Below are positions 24,864 to 33,668 of a stretch of 42,655 bases of DNA, piece by piece. The position numbers were made by a program, and so were the translations under genes. Under the pieces are notes generated by a model. It saw nothing but the letters and a program-made list of their open reading frames with translations. It was not told the origin of the DNA and ran no database searches. The stretch lies in assembly GCA_004214065.1 (NCBI GenBank), contig SGZM01000007.1, forward strand, positions 1-42,655. Reading direction: 5' to 3'. The DNA is from Gammaproteobacteria bacterium (GTDB lineage Bacteria > Pseudomonadota > Gammaproteobacteria > Magnimaribacterales > Magnimaribacteraceae). Position 1 is the first letter of the stretch, and every line of letters begins with the position of its first letter.

Positions 24864-25670
24864 ATGAATAATTGGTCAGCGGTAGCGTTTAATACAGCAC
24901 CAGATTCTGAAAATAGAATTCATGGTGATGACTTGGCAAAGGAATATGGTTTTGAAGGAGGTTTAGTACCCGGAGTAACTATATCTGCCTATCTCGTTCA
25001 TCCTTTAATAGACTTATGGGGACAAGATTGGCTGGAAAGGGGTTTCGCAAATTGCAGAATAACATCTCCACTTTATGATAATGAGAATTTCTCAGTAGAA
25101 TCAAATTTTCTTGAAGAATTTAAAGCTAATACTACTCTCACAAGAGGTAATGGAGTTATCAGTGCCAATGCAGAAGTAAACATCCCTCAAGATCTTCCTA
25201 TTTCTCCAGTTCTTAGAGGTGATAAATTAGTAGGAAAAAATTATAAAGCGCCCAAAGCAACAAGAGAGGTATGGAACTCTTTAAAATCTAATGGTTGTTT
25301 TGCCTTCAATTTTAGTTGGAGTGATGAAGATCCATTAATTTACCTTCGAAGTGAGAATTTATTACCTAAATTGTTACAACCAAAAGATGGAGGCTTCTCC
25401 AATTTATGTTTTTTATTAGGCTGCTCTAATTGGATATTGGCTGGTAATGCTTATATGAACCCTTGGGTTCATCTGCAAACAATTTCTCAAAACTATAAGG
25501 CCGTACCATTAGGAACATCTTTGATAGCCGAGATGGAAATTAATAATATTTACGAAAAGAAAGGTCACGAGTTTATAGATGTTTTTGTAAATTTATTCGA
25601 TGAAAAAGATGAATCTTGTGTGATGAGCATTAATCTAATAGCAATTTATAAGCTTAGAGGCTCTACATGA
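24864..25670 (+). CDS. MaoC-like hot-dog fold protein
   Basis: A 268-residue cytoplasmic protein. The N-terminal part, with Asp14...Asn17-Arg-Ile-His20-Gly-Asp and GFEGGLVPG (30-37), resembles the hydratase motif D-x-N-P-[IL]-H and the following A-P-G turn of MaoC/R-specific enoyl-CoA hydratases, but with one extra residue and no Pro. The size fits a double hot-dog with one active half. It may be a hydratase, dehydratase or thioesterase acting on acyl-CoA. First gene of a five-gene operon ending at 28532; its stop overlaps the next start by 4 bases. Confidence 0.68.
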   Translation: MNNWSAVAFNTAPDSENRIHGDDLAKEYGFEGGLVPGVTISAYLVHPLIDLWGQDWLERGFANCRITSPLYDNENFSVESNFLEEFKANTTLTRGNGVISANAEVNIPQDLPISPVLRGDKLVGKNYKAPKATREVWNSLKSNGCFAFNFSWSDEDPLIYLRSENLLPKLLQPKDGGFSNLCFLLGCSNWILAGNAYMNPWVHLQTISQNYKAVPLGTSLIAEMEINNIYEKKGHEFIDVFVNLFDEKDESCVMSINLIAIYKLRGST

Positions 25671-26116
25671 AAAAATTATTCATTGGTTTCAGCATTTTTA
25701 TTTCCATAAATTCTTGGACTTCACCAATAACTGAAGAGAAGGCTATTTCTAAACTTAATCAATTCTTTGAACTTTTAGATATCGAAGTCTATAAGCAAGA
25801 TGATATTTCTAGGATACTCACTAAAGACTTTCAAATATTTGAAATGGGAAAATCATGGAACATGGAAGAGTTTGATACTTTTCTCCGAGAAGCAGCAAAA
25901 ACAACTGTTTCAACTGATTGGGTTTTATCTAAATATAAAGTTTCAATTGACAATAGTTCTGTCCATATTTCATATGTAAATAATGGGATTTTTAAAACAA
26001 CCAATAACGAAACAATCTATTCACATTGGTTAGAGAGCACTTATATGGTTCTAGATGAAGGAGAATTAAAGCTTAAATTTTTACAGTCTGATCTGGTTGA
26101 TAGAGAAATAAAATGA
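25667..26116 (+). CDS. Secreted NTF2/SnoaL-like protein
   Basis: A 149-residue protein with a signal peptide (to about residue 19, SWTSP). The mature part has the alternation of helices and strands typical of NTF2-like folds (ISKLNQFFELLD, then a beta-rich half with FKTTNNETIYSHWLESTYMV). Family function ranges from cyclases to lipid-binding; nothing specific can be seen. Its signal peptide resembles that of the alpha/beta hydrolase later in the operon. Both ends overlap neighbours by 4 bases. Confidence 0.6.
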   Translation: MKKLFIGFSIFISINSWTSPITEEKAISKLNQFFELLDIEVYKQDDISRILTKDFQIFEMGKSWNMEEFDTFLREAAKTTVSTDWVLSKYKVSIDNSSVHISYVNNGIFKTTNNETIYSHWLESTYMVLDEGELKLKFLQSDLVDREIK

Positions 26117-26481
26117 AGCAGATAACTTTTATCTTAAATTTAAAACTTAAGGGAAATATTAATGAGGTTGAGCGTTTTATTAGAGATCTTTCTGTTCCAT
26201 ATACCTCTCAGTGCAATGAGCCAGGTACTAAAAGTTTCGAGTGGTACTTGAACGAACAAGAAAACAAAGCAATGCTTATCGAAAGCTTTTTAGATTCTGA
26301 TTCAGCTACACTTAGAGTTAATAATCTTATAACTAGTCCTGTCAATGAACCCTTTCAAAATTTATTTGAGGTTGTTGATTTGACCGTCTTGGGGAATGCT
26401 GAATTGTCTTTAATCCAAATTCTTGAGGGTTGGAATCCTGTTTATCTGCCTTATATAGATGGCTTTAATAAACAGATTTAA
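26113..26481 (+). CDS. ABM-like dimeric alpha-beta barrel protein
   Basis: A 122-residue soluble protein that fits the antibiotic biosynthesis monooxygenase (ABM) or related ferredoxin-like barrel by its pattern: first strand TFILNLKLKG, a helix, the strand SFEWYLNEQENKAMLIESFLDSDSATLRV, then a C-terminal strand. The E..W/Y..E pattern is common in cofactor-free quinol monooxygenases. Assignment is tentative. It overlaps the NTF2-like gene by 4 bases and ends 6 bases before the esterase. Confidence 0.5.
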   Translation: MKQITFILNLKLKGNINEVERFIRDLSVPYTSQCNEPGTKSFEWYLNEQENKAMLIESFLDSDSATLRVNNLITSPVNEPFQNLFEVVDLTVLGNAELSLIQILEGWNPVYLPYIDGFNKQI

Positions 26482-26487
26482 GGTTTG

Positions 26488-27531
26488 ATGTTATTTAATA
26501 CTCTAAAGTACATCTCTTTTCTTTCTTTGCTTGCCATTATTAGCTGTGGGTCTACTAAAGAGGATTTTGAAATCAATGATGTCTCTAAGTACAAAGTAGA
26601 AAAAGATATTGTATGGGCTTCACCGGAAGGTTTTGACCTAACTTTAGATATATATTCTCCATTAATATCTCTGGAACCTAGACCAGTGCTGGTCATTTTC
26701 CATGGAGGAGGTTGGTTGGTAAATGATAAGTCAATTATGGACCAGATGTCTCAATATTTAGCCACAAATAGTAACTATGTGATTTGTAATGTTAACTATC
26801 GTTTACTTTCAGACTTAGATAATTCTGTAACACTAGATGAAATTATAGGAGATGCACTCGGTGCATTGATCTGGATTAAAGAAAATATCGCTTCTTATAA
26901 CGGAGATAAAACTAGAGTCGCTGTAACTGGTGATAGTGCCGGTGCACACATATCTGCAATGATCGTTAACTCAGGTAATGAAATTAACGATATTGGTGAT
27001 TTTCCTGAAAGTTTAGAGTTTACTCCAACTTATTTACCTGAAGATATGACTATAGAGGCTATAAAATCTCAAGACCTAATGTCTGTTCAGGCTTCTATTC
27101 TGAGTTACGGTGCTTTTGATGTGTACAGCTCTGCAATATATGGTCTGGAGTCTTCTAGAAATCCTTTTTGGTATTTCTCAGGCTCAAATCCTAGAGGTGT
27201 ATTTGGGGACGAATACAGCTACTTTACCCATCCAGAAATGTATAAAAAGCTTTCACCGATATTCAACATACCAAATATTAATGAAGAAGCTCTTCCAAAA
27301 CAGTTTTTGCTTGTAGGATCAGAAGATAATCTTACAACCCCTAAACTTGTTCAAGACTATAAAGAGAAGCTTGAGTTACAAGGTCAGCCTGTTGATTTTT
27401 GGATCTATGAAGGAAGAGGTCACGCATTTTTAGATTCTGGTACTAATTATTTCTTAGGTAATAGTTTCGAAGAAGATGCTCCAGAGGCATTAGATAAAAT
27501 TATAGAGTTCTTAGATAGGGTGTTTATATGA
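26488..27531 (+). CDS. Lipoprotein alpha/beta hydrolase (carboxylesterase, HSL-like)
   Basis: Secreted esterase of 347 residues, probably anchored to the outer membrane: lipobox AIISC with Cys20. The oxyanion hole motif HGGGW is at 72-76. The nucleophile elbow GDSAG puts Ser150 at the active site, and Asp280 (GSEDN) and His312 (GRGHAF) complete the triad. HGGG plus GDSAG is typical of the hormone-sensitive lipase/carboxylesterase group acting on short to medium esters or lactones. An AAGG lies 4 bases before the ATG at 26488; a TTG at 26485 is less likely. The stop overlaps the next gene by 4 bases. Confidence 0.86.
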   Translation: MLFNTLKYISFLSLLAIISCGSTKEDFEINDVSKYKVEKDIVWASPEGFDLTLDIYSPLISLEPRPVLVIFHGGGWLVNDKSIMDQMSQYLATNSNYVICNVNYRLLSDLDNSVTLDEIIGDALGALIWIKENIASYNGDKTRVAVTGDSAGAHISAMIVNSGNEINDIGDFPESLEFTPTYLPEDMTIEAIKSQDLMSVQASILSYGAFDVYSSAIYGLESSRNPFWYFSGSNPRGVFGDEYSYFTHPEMYKKLSPIFNIPNINEEALPKQFLLVGSEDNLTTPKLVQDYKEKLELQGQPVDFWIYEGRGHAFLDSGTNYFLGNSFEEDAPEALDKIIEFLDRVFI

Positions 27532-28532
27532 AGAAATTTTATCTTTTGGTATTGATGTTTATTTCTGTGAATACTTGGACTGAGGAAGGTCAGATAACAC
27601 GCTTAAACGGGATAGATATTTGGTGGGAAGAATATGGAGAACGAGATCATCCTACTGTCTTAATGATTATGGGCTTGAATTCTAATAGTCAGGTTTGGCC
27701 AGAGAAGTTTATTCAAGGTCTTGCAAATGAAGGACTTCATGTGGTGATATTTGATAATCGTGATATAGGTAAAAGTTCTTGGTTAACAGAAGAACCTGGA
27801 TTCATTTCTTTTTTAAAAATACTTCCAACATTTGTCATTGAATACTTCGTTGATTTTACATTAGGCTTTATGTTTGATGAGCAGGGACGTTTTAATATGG
27901 CTAACCCTGCACCTGCAGAATATGATTTGAATGATATGGCGCTAGATGGTATTGCCTTGCTTGATCACCTGAATATTAAAAAAGCTCATATAGTAGGTGC
28001 TTCCTTGGGAGGCATGATATCTCAAGAGATGACTTTGAATTATCCCGATAGAGTTCTTACCCTCACAATACTTATGTCCACTCCAGGATTCGATACACCT
28101 GGTTTATCAGGTCCAACAGAGTCTTTTAAACAATCTATTAAGAAATCTTTTTTATTAAATTTGTTAGAGAAAGAAGAGGAGGCTTTACTCGTTTCCGAAA
28201 TAGCTTTAAAAGGAACACGTTTCCCTTTAGATCATGATAAATTTAAGGATCAAGCCAAGCAGAGGATAGAGCACGGCATTAATACTTCTAATGCTCAAAT
28301 GATGGCTGTTGGGGCTAGCCCAAATAGAGCCAGCAGGTTGAGGGAGATTAATCTACCTACACTAATAATACATGGCTCGGAAGATCCCCTTATTCCATTA
28401 GATCACGGGATATTTTTATCTGAAAATATCCCAAATAGTAAAAAGTTATTTCTAGACGGAGTTGGTCATGAAATTCCCGATGAGGTTCTGTCTGAAATAA
28501 TACCCGCGATGATAAAGAATTTTAGTTTTTAA
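27528..28532 (+). CDS. Secreted alpha/beta hydrolase
   Basis: A 334-residue protein with a signal peptide (to about residue 18) and an alpha/beta hydrolase fold. The nucleophile elbow is GASLGG (Ser159), with Asp286 (GSEDPL) and His314 (GVGHEIP) as triad partners. The oxyanion region MGLNSNSQVW is the usual epoxide-hydrolase/esterase-like loop. The cap domain (about 175-265) is helical. Related proteins include aclacinomycin methylesterase-like and proline iminopeptidase-like enzymes. The substrate is unknown, but with the preceding lipoprotein esterase it suggests stepwise hydrolysis of an ester outside the cytoplasm. Ends overlapping a convergent gene by 4 bases. Confidence 0.82.
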   Translation: MKKFYLLVLMFISVNTWTEEGQITRLNGIDIWWEEYGERDHPTVLMIMGLNSNSQVWPEKFIQGLANEGLHVVIFDNRDIGKSSWLTEEPGFISFLKILPTFVIEYFVDFTLGFMFDEQGRFNMANPAPAEYDLNDMALDGIALLDHLNIKKAHIVGASLGGMISQEMTLNYPDRVLTLTILMSTPGFDTPGLSGPTESFKQSIKKSFLLNLLEKEEEALLVSEIALKGTRFPLDHDKFKDQAKQRIEHGINTSNAQMMAVGASPNRASRLREINLPTLIIHGSEDPLIPLDHGIFLSENIPNSKKLFLDGVGHEIPDEVLSEIIPAMIKNFSF

Positions 28533-28891
28533 CTCTGTTCAGCGTCGTACATTCTTCCTGATGTGCATTTTGATACTGAATCAAATTGTTCATCAATATT
28601 TTGAATTGAACCATTTTTTATTTCGTACCTAATTTGCCCCCAGTGAACAGAATCTTCATAGGTATCGATATACATAAAACCTTCTGTATTATCAGCCAGG
28701 ACAGCTTCCAAAACTTGACTTTCCACCTTTTTATCATTCAGCTCATTAACACTTTTTACCCAAGCAGAATTAATTCTTTTTACATCTTCAATAGTTCCAC
28801 CTTCAAGTAATTCACATTCCAGAATTACTAATGTGGAAGAAAAAATTGCCAAAGGAAATGACAGAATCAATGAGGTTAATATTTTTTTCAT
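28529..28891 (-). CDS. Small secreted hypothetical protein
   Basis: A 120-residue exported protein with a signal peptide (MKKILTSLILSFPLAIFSS) and a mature part containing two Cys (Cys26 and Cys109) that may form a disulfide. No family recognised. AAGGAG precedes the ATG by about 7 bases, one of the few strong Shine-Dalgarno sequences in the window. Monocistronic; its last 4 bases overlap those of the convergent hydrolase gene. Confidence 0.68.
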   Translation of the reverse strand: MKKILTSLILSFPLAIFSSTLVILECELLEGGTIEDVKRINSAWVKSVNELNDKKVESQVLEAVLADNTEGFMYIDTYEDSVHWGQIRYEIKNGSIQNIDEQFDSVSKCTSGRMYDAEQS

Positions 28892-28931
28892 AATTTTCTC
28901 CTTAAAAATCTCACCTTACTCCTATAGTTTT

Positions 28932-28961
28932 TTGTGTAAAGAAGACTTTTAAGTTTATTAT
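28932..28961 (+). promoter_or_regulatory. Putative promoter of the MHS transporter, leaderless spacing
   Basis: TTGTGT (28932-28937), an 18-base spacer, TATTAT (28956-28961), then GACTAG and the ATG at 28968. The predicted transcript would begin at the start codon. There is no Shine-Dalgarno sequence. Confidence 0.45.
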
Positions 28962-28967
28962 GACTAG

Positions 28968-30275
28968 ATGAATAAAACGCATTCAGAATCTAATATAAGA
29001 AAAGTTGCTCTTACGTCTTTATCTGGTACAAGTATCGAATGGTATGATTTTTTCCTTTATGGTGCAGCTGCAGGCCTTGTATTTCCAAAACTTTTCTTTG
29101 GTGAAGTTGATCCCACTACTGCATTAATTCTATCGTTCTTAACTTTTGCTGCGGGTTTTATAGCCAGACCAGTTGGAGGAATTATCTTTGGTCATTTTGG
29201 AGATATCATAGGCAGAAAAAGAACCTTGGTCATTGCATTGATGCTTATGGGTATTGCTTCGACTTTTATTGGGTTATTGCCTACATACGAAACTATTGGA
29301 ATAGCAGCTCCAATTCTCCTTACTCTTTTGAGATTTTGTCAGGGTATAGCGATTGGAGGCCAATGGGGTGGAGCTATGTTACTGGTTACAGAGAGCGCTC
29401 CAAGCGATAGGAGGGGTTATTATGGTGCTTTTGCACAAGCCGGCGCTCCAGTTGGTGTAATACTTGCAAATATAGCCTTTATATCAGTTAGTTCTCTTAC
29501 AACAGAAGAAGATTTCTTGTCGTGGGGCTGGAGAATTCCATTTCTTATTAGTTTTGTCCTCGTTTTTATAAGTATGTATATACAATTAAAACTTGAAGAT
29601 ACAAAAGCTTTTAAAGAGTTAGAAGCAATGAAATCTTCATCAGATTCTAAACCGAAAACAATTAGATCTTCTCCCATAGTTGAAGCATTAAGAAGATATC
29701 CTAGAAGGATTTCTTTAGCAGCTGGAGCCTTTCTGTCTGTGCAAGTTACCTTTTATATATTAGTGGCCTTTGTTCTGGCTTTTGGAGTTCAGACAACAGA
29801 TCTATCTAGGAATGATCTATTGATGGCTGTACTTATTGGCTCTGCTTTAATGGTTCCAACACAATTTTTCTTTTCTGACTACTCAGATAAACACGGAAGG
29901 AAAGGAATTTTTATGCTTGGAGCATTATTGACTGCTCTATGGTCATTTGCGCTTTTCCCTCTAATAGAGACAGGAAATTTTTATCTAGTCATCTTAAGTG
30001 TAGCTGGGGGCCTTATTTTTCTAGGAATGATGTATGGACCTCAGGCAGCTTTCTTTGCTGAACTTTTTTCTACTGAAGTTAGATATTCAGGTGCTTCGTT
30101 GGGCTATCAGATAGGAGCTATTGTGGGAGGTTCATTCGCACCTACTATAGCTACTTTGTTATGGAAAAATTATGATATATTTTGGGTTTCAGTTTATATA
30201 GCTTTTGCATCTTTGTTATCCTTAGCTTCAGTTTACTTTCTCACAGAAACTTACCAAAAGGATCTCAACGAGTGA
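28968..30275 (+). CDS. MFS transporter, metabolite:H+ symporter (MHS) family
   Basis: A 435-residue, 12-segment major facilitator. The N-terminal SGTSIEWYDFFLYG and the loop FGHFGDIIGRKRTL are signature blocks of the MHS family, which includes ProP, ShiA, KgtP and citrate transporters. The substrate is likely a small organic acid, betaine or amino acid. It is cut off from obvious pathway genes, standing alone between convergent neighbours. The stop codon abuts the stop of the FbpC-like gene without any base between. Confidence 0.9.
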   Translation: MNKTHSESNIRKVALTSLSGTSIEWYDFFLYGAAAGLVFPKLFFGEVDPTTALILSFLTFAAGFIARPVGGIIFGHFGDIIGRKRTLVIALMLMGIASTFIGLLPTYETIGIAAPILLTLLRFCQGIAIGGQWGGAMLLVTESAPSDRRGYYGAFAQAGAPVGVILANIAFISVSSLTTEEDFLSWGWRIPFLISFVLVFISMYIQLKLEDTKAFKELEAMKSSSDSKPKTIRSSPIVEALRRYPRRISLAAGAFLSVQVTFYILVAFVLAFGVQTTDLSRNDLLMAVLIGSALMVPTQFFFSDYSDKHGRKGIFMLGALLTALWSFALFPLIETGNFYLVILSVAGGLIFLGMMYGPQAAFFAELFSTEVRYSGASLGYQIGAIVGGSFAPTIATLLWKNYDIFWVSVYIAFASLLSLASVYFLTETYQKDLNE

Positions 30276-30926
30276 CTATTCTAAGAAACTTCCTTTTTCC
30301 ATCATTATCTGCCTTTCAGTCATGAGCTCAGCTTCTTTTTGGTCATGGGTCACTAAAAGAATAGTTGATTTTCTTTCGGAGAAGACTAAAGAAATTTCTG
30401 AATAGAGCGTTTCTTTAAGATCTTTGTCGAGTGCACTAAAGGGCTCATCTAACATTAAAAGATCTGGATTGGTTGCCAGTGATCTAGCCAGAGCTACTCT
30501 TTGTTGTTCTCCGCCTGAAATCTCATGAGGATATTTACTTTTTAAGTTTTCTATTTTAAAAAGAGTAAGAAGTTCTGATGCTATGTCATCTTTAGTTTTA
30601 TTTTTCTTTATTCCAAAACATATATTTGAATATACCGAAAGATGAGGAAAAAGAGCTTTATCTTGAACCACCAAACCCACATTCCTTTTTTCTGGAGGTA
30701 ATAAATTTTTTCTACTTGATGCTTTTATTCCTTTAATTTTTATCTCGCCTTGGCTAGGCTTCTCCAATCCAGCTATCAACCTCAGTAAAGTACTTTTTCC
30801 ACATCCAGATGGGCCAAGTATAGAAACTCTTTCTCCTTCTTGAATATCCAAATTAATTCCAGTTATGGAGTTTTCATTTTTTGAATAAGCGTGGCTTAAA
30901 TTTATTATTTCTAAAATATTATTCAC
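30276..30926 (-). CDS. fbpC: Iron(III) ABC transporter ATPase, short FbpC-like
   Basis: A 216-residue ATPase with Walker A GPSGCGKST, Q-loop LVVQDKALFPHLSVYSNI, signature ISGGEQQRVALARSL, Walker B LLMLDEPFSALD and switch LLVTHDQKE. It energises uptake by the adjoining FbpB permease and FbpA binding protein. Characterised FbpC proteins are about 350 residues and end in TOBE-like regulatory domains; this one stops after the ATPase core, so that domain is absent. The ATG overlaps the permease stop by 8 bases. Last gene of the three-gene iron operon. Confidence 0.88.
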   Translation of the reverse strand: MNNILEIINLSHAYSKNENSITGINLDIQEGERVSILGPSGCGKSTLLRLIAGLEKPSQGEIKIKGIKASSRKNLLPPEKRNVGLVVQDKALFPHLSVYSNICFGIKKNKTKDDIASELLTLFKIENLKSKYPHEISGGEQQRVALARSLATNPDLLMLDEPFSALDKDLKETLYSEISLVFSERKSTILLVTHDQKEAELMTERQIMMEKGSFLE

Positions 30927-32535
30927 GATTTTCTATTGGTCTTGAGGATCTTATCATCTTTGAAAGAAGTACAATTGGTATAAGACCTATTAAAACAATT
31001 GCAATAGCAGGTGCCGCCGCCTGTATCATTCTCTCTTCAGAAGCGTAAATGTATGTCGATACTGCTAATGTTTCAAAATTAAATGGCCTAAGAATTAATG
31101 TAGCAGGTAATTCTTTGACAACATCTGACATAACCAATAACACCGAAGTAAGAATACTGGTTTTCAATAGAGGTATATGAATATTTCCAAGCATATTCCA
31201 ACTAGTTGACCCAAGCAGTTTAGAGGAATCATCTAAAGAGTGGCTTATTCTTTCATAGCCTGACTCTATAGAAGAATTTGCTAATGCATAAGTTTTAATA
31301 ACATAAGCAAGAACTAGACCCAAAAGAGAACCTGTAAGAACTATGTCGAAACCTGAAAAAGCAAGATTATCTAGATACACTAATAACTGGACCATTCCAA
31401 CTGCTAAAATTAGTCCCGGTACCGCATAGCCTATTGATAGCAATGCACTAAAGCGACCAACTAAAATACTGGGCTTATATCTAATAGAAAAGTTTATAAG
31501 TAAGGCTAAAGCAGCACATATAAGGCCAGTTAAAAACGACAGACTCAATGTGTTAATTGAATTCTCTAAAAATTTATTATTGAAAAAACCTAAGTTAACT
31601 TCATAAGCCCATAAACTTAACTCAACAATTGGTAATAAAAATCCTATAAAAATAGGTATAAAGCAGACCAGGAATGCTGTCAGTGCCTTCAGTCCTGTTA
31701 AATTTACCTCTTCATTTGGAGAAAAAGTTGAATTATTAGAGGTGTAAATACCATCACCTCGTGAGCTTCTTTCAATGAAGTAAAAGATACCTACAGTTAA
31801 CAACAACAAAGAAGCTAATTGCATAGCTGTTTGTAAATCATACAACCCATACCAGGTCCTAAATATACCCGTTGTAAAGGTTTGTATAGCAAAATGATCC
31901 ACTGCACCAAAATCAGATAATGTTTCCATAATGACTAACATCATTCCACCTATTGCGGCTGGTCTGATAAGAGGTAGGGCGAGTTTGTAGAATACTTCTA
32001 ATTGGTTGAGTCCTAGTAATCTAGCTGCTTCCTGCATAGATTTTGATTGGTTAATAAAAGCACTTCTTGAAACTAGGTAAACATAGGGGTACAGGGTAAA
32101 GGCAAAAACAACTATTGCTCCGTAAATGTTTCTAACATTGGGAAATATTATTGTTGAATCTTTAAGATTAAATACAGACCTTATAAAATTATTAGCATCT
32201 CCAAAGGGATCAAATAGTCCTGTAAATGTGTAAGCTAATATATAAGGAGGTATGGCTAGAGGTAAGATTAAAGCCCATTCAAATACCTTTTTACCTTTAA
32301 AGTTATATGTCGTTACAGTCCACGCAGTAACTGTTCCCAAAAACAATACCAGTATTGAAACACCTATTACTAATATTAATGAGGAGATTATGTAATCTGC
32401 TAGAACAAATTCATACAAATGAAACCAGTTCTCTGAGTAGCTTCCAAATAAAGTTGATAAGACAATAAGCAGGGGAGCAGTAAATATAATAAGAACCGCG
32501 AAAGGGAGTAACCTCCAAATAGAAAACCTATTCAA
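30919..32535 (-). CDS. fbpB: Iron(III) ABC transporter permease (FbpB-like)
   Basis: A 538-residue inner-membrane protein with about 12 hydrophobic segments in two permease halves (about residues 1-265 and 280-530). Each half has an EAA-type coupling loop (SMQEAARLLGLNQLEVFYKLALPLIRPA in the first, SLDDSSKLLGSTSWNMLGNIHIPLLK in the second). The fused double permease is the hallmark of FbpB/SfuB iron importers. It follows fbpA after 47 bases and overlaps fbpC. Confidence 0.92.
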   Translation of the reverse strand: MNRFSIWRLLPFAVLIIFTAPLLIVLSTLFGSYSENWFHLYEFVLADYIISSLILVIGVSILVLFLGTVTAWTVTTYNFKGKKVFEWALILPLAIPPYILAYTFTGLFDPFGDANNFIRSVFNLKDSTIIFPNVRNIYGAIVVFAFTLYPYVYLVSRSAFINQSKSMQEAARLLGLNQLEVFYKLALPLIRPAAIGGMMLVIMETLSDFGAVDHFAIQTFTTGIFRTWYGLYDLQTAMQLASLLLLTVGIFYFIERSSRGDGIYTSNNSTFSPNEEVNLTGLKALTAFLVCFIPIFIGFLLPIVELSLWAYEVNLGFFNNKFLENSINTLSLSFLTGLICAALALLINFSIRYKPSILVGRFSALLSIGYAVPGLILAVGMVQLLVYLDNLAFSGFDIVLTGSLLGLVLAYVIKTYALANSSIESGYERISHSLDDSSKLLGSTSWNMLGNIHIPLLKTSILTSVLLVMSDVVKELPATLILRPFNFETLAVSTYIYASEERMIQAAAPAIAIVLIGLIPIVLLSKMIRSSRPIENRE

Positions 32536-32582
32536 CTGTTTAATTAAAAGCTAATACAAATTCAGCTTAAACTAGATAAAAC

Positions 32583-33602
32583 TTATTTCCAACCTGACCG
32601 ATCCATAAGTCTTACTGCACTTGGATTTAATTCTCCGAAACTTTTAACCGATATTTGATCTTCTTTAAAGTCAGTTCCAAAACTCGCTATCTCATCACTG
32701 GGTCGAATACTTTCTAGTATTGGATACTCATAGGATTTATCTACCATAGTTTTTTGAACTTTTTTAGAAATTAAAAATTCTAAAAATCGATTTGCATTTT
32801 TTTGATTAGGAGCACTCTTCAAGATACCTGCACCACTAATGTTAATGTGTGTTCCTCGATTCTTTTGATTTGGAAAAGCCATTTTAACTTTTTTTGCAGC
32901 AACAAGTTGCTCTTCTCCTGCCGATCCTGAGAGCATTATTCCTATGTAGTAACTATTAGCAATTGCCAAATCAGCTTCACCATTTGCTACAGCTATTATT
33001 TGAGACCTGTCGTTACCTTGCGGTTTTCGAGCAAAATTACTGACTAATTTATTAGCCCAACTCTCTGTTTGCTCTTCACCGAGATTCGAGATTAATGAAG
33101 CTACTAAAGACTGGTTATACATGTTGCTTGAACTTCTAACTACAATCTTATTTCGCCATTCAGGGTTAGAAAGATCCTCATAATCGATATCTTTTATCAT
33201 CTCCTCAGAAACATTTTCCGGATTATAGAAAATTACTCTTGCTCTTTTAGCGATTGCAGTCCATTCATCATTAGGTCCTCTTAAATTTTCAGGAACTGAA
33301 CTAAGTACTAAATCAGATTGTATGCTTTGAAATAAACCTTCTTTTTGAACCTTCCAGAGATTACCTGCATCTACAGTAAAAAATATATCTGCTGGGGAAT
33401 TACTTCCTTCGGACTTGAGCCTCTGAAGAAGTGCGCTACCTTTACCCGATATAATATTTACTTTGATGCCTGTTTCTTGGGTGAATTCTTTATAAAGCAA
33501 GTCATCAGAGTCGTAGTGTCTCGAAGTATATACATTTACCTCATTGCTCATGATTACATGTCCGAAAAAAGATAATAGTAATATTAATTGTATTTTTTTC
33601 AT
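32583..33602 (-). CDS. fbpA: Iron(III)-binding periplasmic protein FbpA
   Basis: A 339-residue exported solute-binding protein. A signal peptide (to about residue 19) precedes NEVNVYTSRHYDSDD, whose HY(29-30) is an iron-site element in many FbpA proteins. The paired tyrosines Tyr218-Tyr219 in ANSYYIG match the conserved Tyr pair that binds Fe3+ in the FbpA family. It delivers iron to FbpBC. First gene of the operon, with a Fur box just upstream and no Shine-Dalgarno before its ATG. Confidence 0.93.
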   Translation of the reverse strand: MKKIQLILLLSFFGHVIMSNEVNVYTSRHYDSDDLLYKEFTQETGIKVNIISGKGSALLQRLKSEGSNSPADIFFTVDAGNLWKVQKEGLFQSIQSDLVLSSVPENLRGPNDEWTAIAKRARVIFYNPENVSEEMIKDIDYEDLSNPEWRNKIVVRSSSNMYNQSLVASLISNLGEEQTESWANKLVSNFARKPQGNDRSQIIAVANGEADLAIANSYYIGIMLSGSAGEEQLVAAKKVKMAFPNQKNRGTHINISGAGILKSAPNQKNANRFLEFLISKKVQKTMVDKSYEYPILESIRPSDEIASFGTDFKEDQISVKSFGELNPSAVRLMDRSGWK

Positions 33603-33609
33603 GAAGAGG

Positions 33610-33637
33610 ATTTTACTTTATTGAGAATCATTCTCAA
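33610..33637 (-). promoter_or_regulatory. Promoter of fbpABC, overlapped by the Fur box
   Basis: On the minus strand TTGAGA (33637-33632, 5 of 6) and TAAAAT (33615-33610, 5 of 6) are separated by 16 bases. The -10 ends 7 nt before the fbpA ATG at 33602, so the mRNA may be leaderless. The Fur palindrome covers the -35 and spacer, the usual position for repression when iron is plentiful. Confidence 0.6.
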
Positions 33638-33638
33638 T
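33620..33638. promoter_or_regulatory. Fur box
   Basis: A perfect 9-1-9 palindrome (with pairing continuing to 33617 and 33641) whose core TGAGAATCATTCTCA matches the 7-1-7 Fur consensus TGATAATNATTATCA at 12 of 14 positions. It lies between fbpA and the divergent P450 gene. Repression of fbpABC by Fe-Fur is the expected role; the P450 could be affected too. Confidence 0.88.
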
Positions 33639-33668
33639 AAATAATTAATATCACCATCTGCAAAGATA

